Shown here: positions 35,901 through 41,900 of the stretch, one piece after another
How positions within the stretch are numbered: position 1 is the first letter of the stretch
Layout: each line of letters opens with the position of its first letter
From: Carnegiea gigantea
Lineage: Eukaryota > Streptophyta > Magnoliopsida > Caryophyllales > Cactaceae
Assembly (NCBI GenBank): GCA_029747015.1
Contig: JAKOGI010000120.1
Coordinates: 1,077,001-1,141,000 of the forward strand
DNA: 64,000 nucleotides
Reading direction: 5' to 3'
Program-made: the position numbers and the translations under genes
The notes under the pieces: model-generated
Databases searched by the model: none
What the model was told of the DNA's origin: nothing
What the model saw: the letters and a program-made list of their open reading frames with translations, nothing else

Positions 35901-38900
35901 TAAGCTTGTCTACAACTACCCCCCCCCCAAAAAACCAAAAAAGAACTACCATGTATCACAAACCGCTCTAGAATGTCTCATAATGTCCTAGATTTCTCTA
36001 GAGTGTGTTCTAGATTGTTTCATAATGTCCTAGACGTGGATGTATATATATACTCCCAGGTGGCTCATTTGTACATCAAGCATTTCCAAGTGTAATAGAA
36101 GGCATTCCCCCAAACTTCCTCGTGTCCGTCCTCTTTCTAAGTTCTCTTTGAGTGTATGTGTGCTTGGTTAGCTTTCTACAAAGCTTAAATTAAGCAACCA
36201 TCATGGCTTACAAGCAAGCTAAGGGTTCTGAGTCAGTTTGCTAGCGCCGCATGGGTTTGGGTTTGTGTGAATTATCAACCCGTGATACATGACCGATATC
36301 CAGGGATCTCGTTCAGTTTTTGTTGGCCTGGTAACAAAGTCAAAATATTGGCAATAATGTCATTTGGACTCGTCTTTTTTTCCTAATGATGCATCCATGT
36401 CAAACAGATGACACTTGTATGTAAATATGACACTTGGACACATCAAATTTAGTGAGGAGCACAAAACCCTTGAGATATCCACATGTGTCCTCTTGCTTGG
36501 ACCCAGCTCCATCTTAATTTGGGTTTTGCTCTAACTTTTTGGACTTCTGCGTAGTGTTGGAATTGAGGAAGACCATATTCAAGAAGTTTTACTCTTCGAG
36601 AATTAGATTAGTGCACTTTCATGTAGTTTCCCTGTAATACGTTGACTCTGGAGTACTTTTTCTACTATGGAAAAAGATGTAGATAAATTAGTATTTTCCA
36701 GCCGTCGTACAAAGTGCTATTGATATTGTGGGGATTAAACCTGACTACCACCACGACTAGGATCCAAAGATAGAACACACACAAGAAATAAGACGCCAAA
36801 TTTGGATGTGGTTTGGCAACTCCGCCTACTTCACAAATTGAAGAGAATGACAAGAACCTCAACACAAATCTCAACCTCTCTCTAAATATTTCTTTCACCC
36901 ACAAACACTTGGAAAGGGGGGGGGGGGAACCACCGAGCACCTACTCGCCTTCATCAAAGAGACCTGATCGCACAATCTTCGATTCAGTTCGTTGCAGCAA
37001 TTTTCCTTTCTATGCCCACAGTTCGCCGTATCCTTCAATCAAGGCGGAAGAGGCTTTTATGCTTGTGAGCAAGTTGGTTTAACCGACTTTTAATGACCAA
37101 AATTTAGAAAACCTTTTTCATCAAGGACTCTAATGAGCTTTATCCAGGAAAGTTGCTAGTTGCATTCTTGGCAGTACCCTCCTTTCTAAAAGTTCCTTTG
37201 CCATTAGTTCCTAAAATAGACCTTCAGAAATAGGTTCACGCATACCATCAATATCTACTGAAGGTGGAGCAATGAAGGCTATAATAAATACAAAAGTTGC
37301 GGTCAATAAGGTAGGGATCATCAAAACATCAAACCATCTAATGTAAAGATGGTTTTCAGTGCTGATTATCCAGCAGTTACAGAAGCGACCCGATCCATAC
37401 CAATCCAATAAACGTAACGGATAACTCAATAAATACCAAATCTTCATTATACAATCATCTTGGCATCAATCCTCTTTCTTTTTGATGGGAATTGTTAAAT
37501 AATTAGCATTGAATAGATTTAACTGACTTTTAATTACCAAAATTTAGAAAACCTTTTGCACCAAGAATTCTAATGAGCACTATCTTCCATACCAATCCAA
37601 TAAACATAATGGACAATTCAATAAACATACCAAATCTTCATTATGCAATCATCTTAGCATCAATCTTCTTTCTTTCCTTAATGGGAAATAATTAGCATTG
37701 AACTTTCCCGAAGAAAACAGTCATACAAGAGTTATAAAGATGATCACTTCAAGCTATTACAAATTCTTTCCCTTTCAAGCATGCCACAAATTGCACACAA
37801 CTAATCTGCATATTGGCCTTTCTCTTCTTCCCCATTAAGTTCATCATAGTCATGTTCAATGCGCCCAAGCCTTCCAGATCGATAGCAAAAGTTTGAAAGT
37901 TTTTCATGTTTGAAAGGAATCCAATTCATGCTTGCAGCCCCAAACCTAGCTGTCGCCCCTCTAGGCTAGGTCCATGGATGTTGACTCATGCGGAAAGCCA
38001 CATATCTTCTCCATCCCAGATTTTCCATCTCTCTATAGTCTACTAAGTAATCGTGATGAAGATAAAAGGAGGCGAACCTAGATCAAGGAATATAGGGAAT
38101 AGTCTTGTTTTTAGGAAAAAACTGTATTTTTATAGTTTTTTAATATTATTTTTGTATATAATATTATAGGGTATTTTAAATAAGCCAAAATAAGGATGTT
38201 TAGGGGTACGTAGATAACATTGAGTTTCCTTTTCCATTGAGGTTTGTTTTAGGTGGTTTCCTATGGTATTCAAAGTCCTTAGGATGTTTTGTCTTACGTT
38301 ATGATTACCCATTATCCATTATTGAATGTTGAATGATTATTGAATTGTGCATAGAGATGCCAACTTTGCCCACTTCTTCCCTCTAAATCCTCACTTCTTC
38401 CCTAAATTCCTTCCTCTTCTCCCTTTCCCCTTCCTGATCTATATTAATTTGGTCTCAGAGCATCTTATTCTCGAGCCTAACCATTACGCACCTCCTACTC
38501 CTATCATCCACTCTGGTGGCTGCACTTCTTTAAACGCCTAAAGTTTTAATGTTTGACCTCAGAGAAAAAAAAAAACCTGAAAGAAGTTTCAAATCCCCCC
38601 CCCCCGAAAAAAAAAACAAAGAAAAATATCCAAATCTGCCTGAAGTTTTTGTTCCAGAAGCCAGATTCTTGCTGTTTTTCACCTCCAGTTGTTTCATGCT
38701 GGTGCTGCTATGCTGTTGCACAACCTACTTTTCACTGTCACAACTGTTTCGTGCTGGTGGTGTTGTGCTGTCACACAACTTTCTGCTAACCTACTGCTGC
38801 AGTCTTCCCCCATGGAATCTGTGCTTCTAGTGAGTGCTGGAAGTTTTGACTTTGCTAATGTTGTGCAGTGCACAAGGCAACAACCTAGTATTTGTGTGAA

Positions 38901-41900
38901 ATGGTATGTTACTAGGTTGCACTATTTTAGGTATAATGTACGAGCATGGATTATGATGATCCGGACTTATGTTCACTTTATGTGATTATCCATCATCAAT
39001 TATATCCGATGACAAAGAGGTTATTTCCGAGGTTCATCTTATGGACATGTGGGGGAAATTTGCACGTACAAGCCTTTTTTGATTTGCACAAACGTGTTTG
39101 ATATATTCGTGAAGAGATGCAATAAGGGCTTTCTATATGCTTCAAGGAGGATATATATACCATGATTGTTGTGAGTTGGAATTATAGCTGGCCTATTCCT
39201 GAAATCTTCCGACCAGTGGTACCTATGAAACCTGTTTAGTTACCGCATCTTTGAAGTCCAAGAAAATTTGTCAGGTTACTTCTTATGATCTTGGTAGAAG
39301 GCCTCTTAGTGCTACTATTTTGCCTCCACAACTTGAGAGAAACCAAGAATGAGAACAAGAGGAGGAAAAATCTGAATTAAATGTGTAGCATTATGAAGTG
39401 GATACCAAGGTTGGAGAAGAGTCATTCAACACTGAGTTTCTACTGGCAAGAGATCGAAGACTAAAAGAAGTTTACATGAAAACGAAAGAATTAAAGAAAG
39501 AAATATTCTAGAATTGTTCAAAAGAATGGATGCTAGGTTGGATAAACTCAGAGATTCACAACAGAAAGCTAGTGGAGAAAACTTGATAAGTATAAATGCT
39601 CAATCATACAGTGCTAAAGGCAGGCTAGTGCATGGAGAAACGAAGGAAAAGCCTTAATTCGTTTTGACAATCCTAGCAGGCACTGCTGAAGTTTAACAGT
39701 TTTGTTCAAGTGGTAGAAGTTCGAGAAACCTACAATGCATAATTTTAAACAAGGAAATTAATTGCGGATGATATTCAATCTTCTGACTGCATCACCCCTT
39801 CCTTTGATCGTTAAAGAATTACATCTGATTTTCCCAAGGTTGCTTATCTTGGACAGAATTCAAAAGCTTTCTAGTTGCTCTTTCCTACGTATCAATGTTG
39901 GCTTTGTGCTTCAACTTCATCATTTTACCTTATTATAAAACTTGAGGATGAGCTTTTTTCCAACTGGATGAGAATAAAGGAGATGAAGATGAAACAAAGG
40001 AAGCCTAAAATAAGGAATATAGGGAATATTATTATATTCTATATTATTTTTATATTACTTTCATATAAAATATTATAGGGTATTTTAAACAAATGAGGAC
40101 ATTTAGTAGTATTTAAATAATATTAAGTTTCTTATTCCATATACGTTTTTTCGGTAGTTTCGTAGTAGCGTTCTAAGTGTTTAGGCTTTATAAATAGATA
40201 TTTTGTCTTAGGTTATCATTTTCTATTGTCCATTATTGAATATTGAAGGATTATTGAATTGAGCACAAAGTTGTTAACTTTCCCCTCTTCTTCATCTAAA
40301 ACTCCCATTTTTCCCTCAATTCCCGCCTCTTCTCTCTTTTCCCCTTCCTAATCTCGATTACTATGGTATCGGAGTATCTCGTCTCTATCACTGAGTCCCC
40401 AAAACGTTTCCAATATCCCTTCCGTCTCCTTAAGTAGGTTGCCGAAGGGTACATCATACCCTCTACTCCTAAAATTTTCATGTTCGAATTTAAACTTAGA
40501 GAGGGCTATATTTTCGTCGATATCTGGGAATAAATCAACTGTTTATAAAAAATCTACTGTCCTCCCCTGAACACTCAATTTGTCATCCGCAAATAGACTT
40601 AGCAAAACTGATCCGAGATCCGAAACCCGAACCGAACGACCCGGACCCATACCCGATCCGACACCCGAAATATGCTCCCCCGAAAGTAGACCCGAAACCC
40701 GAATTGACCTGACACGAACCATACCCGACCCGAAATTTTCTACAAAGTTGCTTGTTTTGGCATGACCAGCGTATTTCACCAAAAATTGGTTGACCCCAAA
40801 TCGACCCGAACCATACTCGACCCAAACCGAAACGACCCGAAATGTCATTTAACCTGAACATGACCTGACCCGAGCTTGACCTGATCCGGACCCAAACCGA
40901 ATGACCCATTTGCCAGGTCTATCTGCAAGAAAGAATTGGAAGATTATAGATTTTCCCCAACTTCTCTAATCCCAGAACTTTTCTTGACTTTCCAAGGTTG
41001 TCTCCAAAAGACAAGGAGACCCAAAACCCTGTAGGGTTTCGAAGTCATGACCTTACCCGCCAAAAGCTAAGGAAGCCCTAGAGGCAAAGTCAGATCCACT
41101 TTTATGTCTGAGCGGTCCACTATCTTTTGTTCATCCTTAGTAAGCTTGAGATCCTTTCAATGATGCATTAAGAGAGAGTCTGTTGGAAAACATAATGAGA
41201 AACAAACGGGTGGAGAAGGAATCGATTCACAAGGAATGATGGAAACTGTCGCAGTCCCAATCCCTGAGGTAGTGCCCACTGTGCAAGCACAAGAGACAGA
41301 GAGAGAGAGAGAGAGAGAGAGGACCCGAAAGAATGAAAAGGTCATTTACCGTTTGCTCGATGAGATTGAGAATATAGATTATGAGAATTTGAACAACTTA
41401 AACATTAGGATCAGGACTAGATGTATATGGTCACATAAAATTATTACCAGGGGAAACTGTAGGAGGTAAAATATGGCATTAGGCTTAAGGGTGAAAGAAC
41501 TTAATTACCATTAAGTTATGACAATGTGTTTATATTTAGGATTTATTTGTAAATTTGCAATTCTTCAATTCAAAGTCCCACATACCAACAAACGAGGTGG
41601 GCATTTATAAACAAATTCCATAGGCAAAAATGAATTCTCAATTCCAACTATGATTTCCCATCTATTAATTTATGCGAATTAAAAGCTAGGTCCTTAGTAC
41701 TTGGCCGTTTATCGGTTCCAGATTGGAGTTCCCGTGTTGACTGACTGGTCCGGCCATTTTCTCATGCTTGGTTACTACACATTCCTCTCGAGCTACATAG
41801 ATCCTCTTATTAGGTATTTCTTCCTACTTTGGTTCTGAAAGCGTTGTTTATCTAGTTATTTTTTGTTCTCAATTTCGACTTCACTTGCCATTAATATTTT

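Larger units (their letters stand above)
37081..37702. repeat. Tandem duplication, one copy enlarged by an insert
   Basis: Arm A (37081-37515) and arm B (37519-37702) share CTTTTAAT(G/T)ACCAAAATTTAG, TCTAATGAGC, CCATACCAATCCAATAAAC, CCAAATCTTCATTAT and AATTAGCATTGAA in the same order. Arm B is 184 bp. Arm A has about 245 extra bases (37146-37390), where the psbA fragment lies. The plastid DNA therefore sits in only one arm. Confidence 0.8.

Noticed and set aside
35970..36290. Possible solo LTR or TRIM in intron 17
   Set aside because: A promoter-like box and an internal CATAATGTCCTAGA repeat are visible, but I found no ends or target duplication, so it is mentioned only as intron content.
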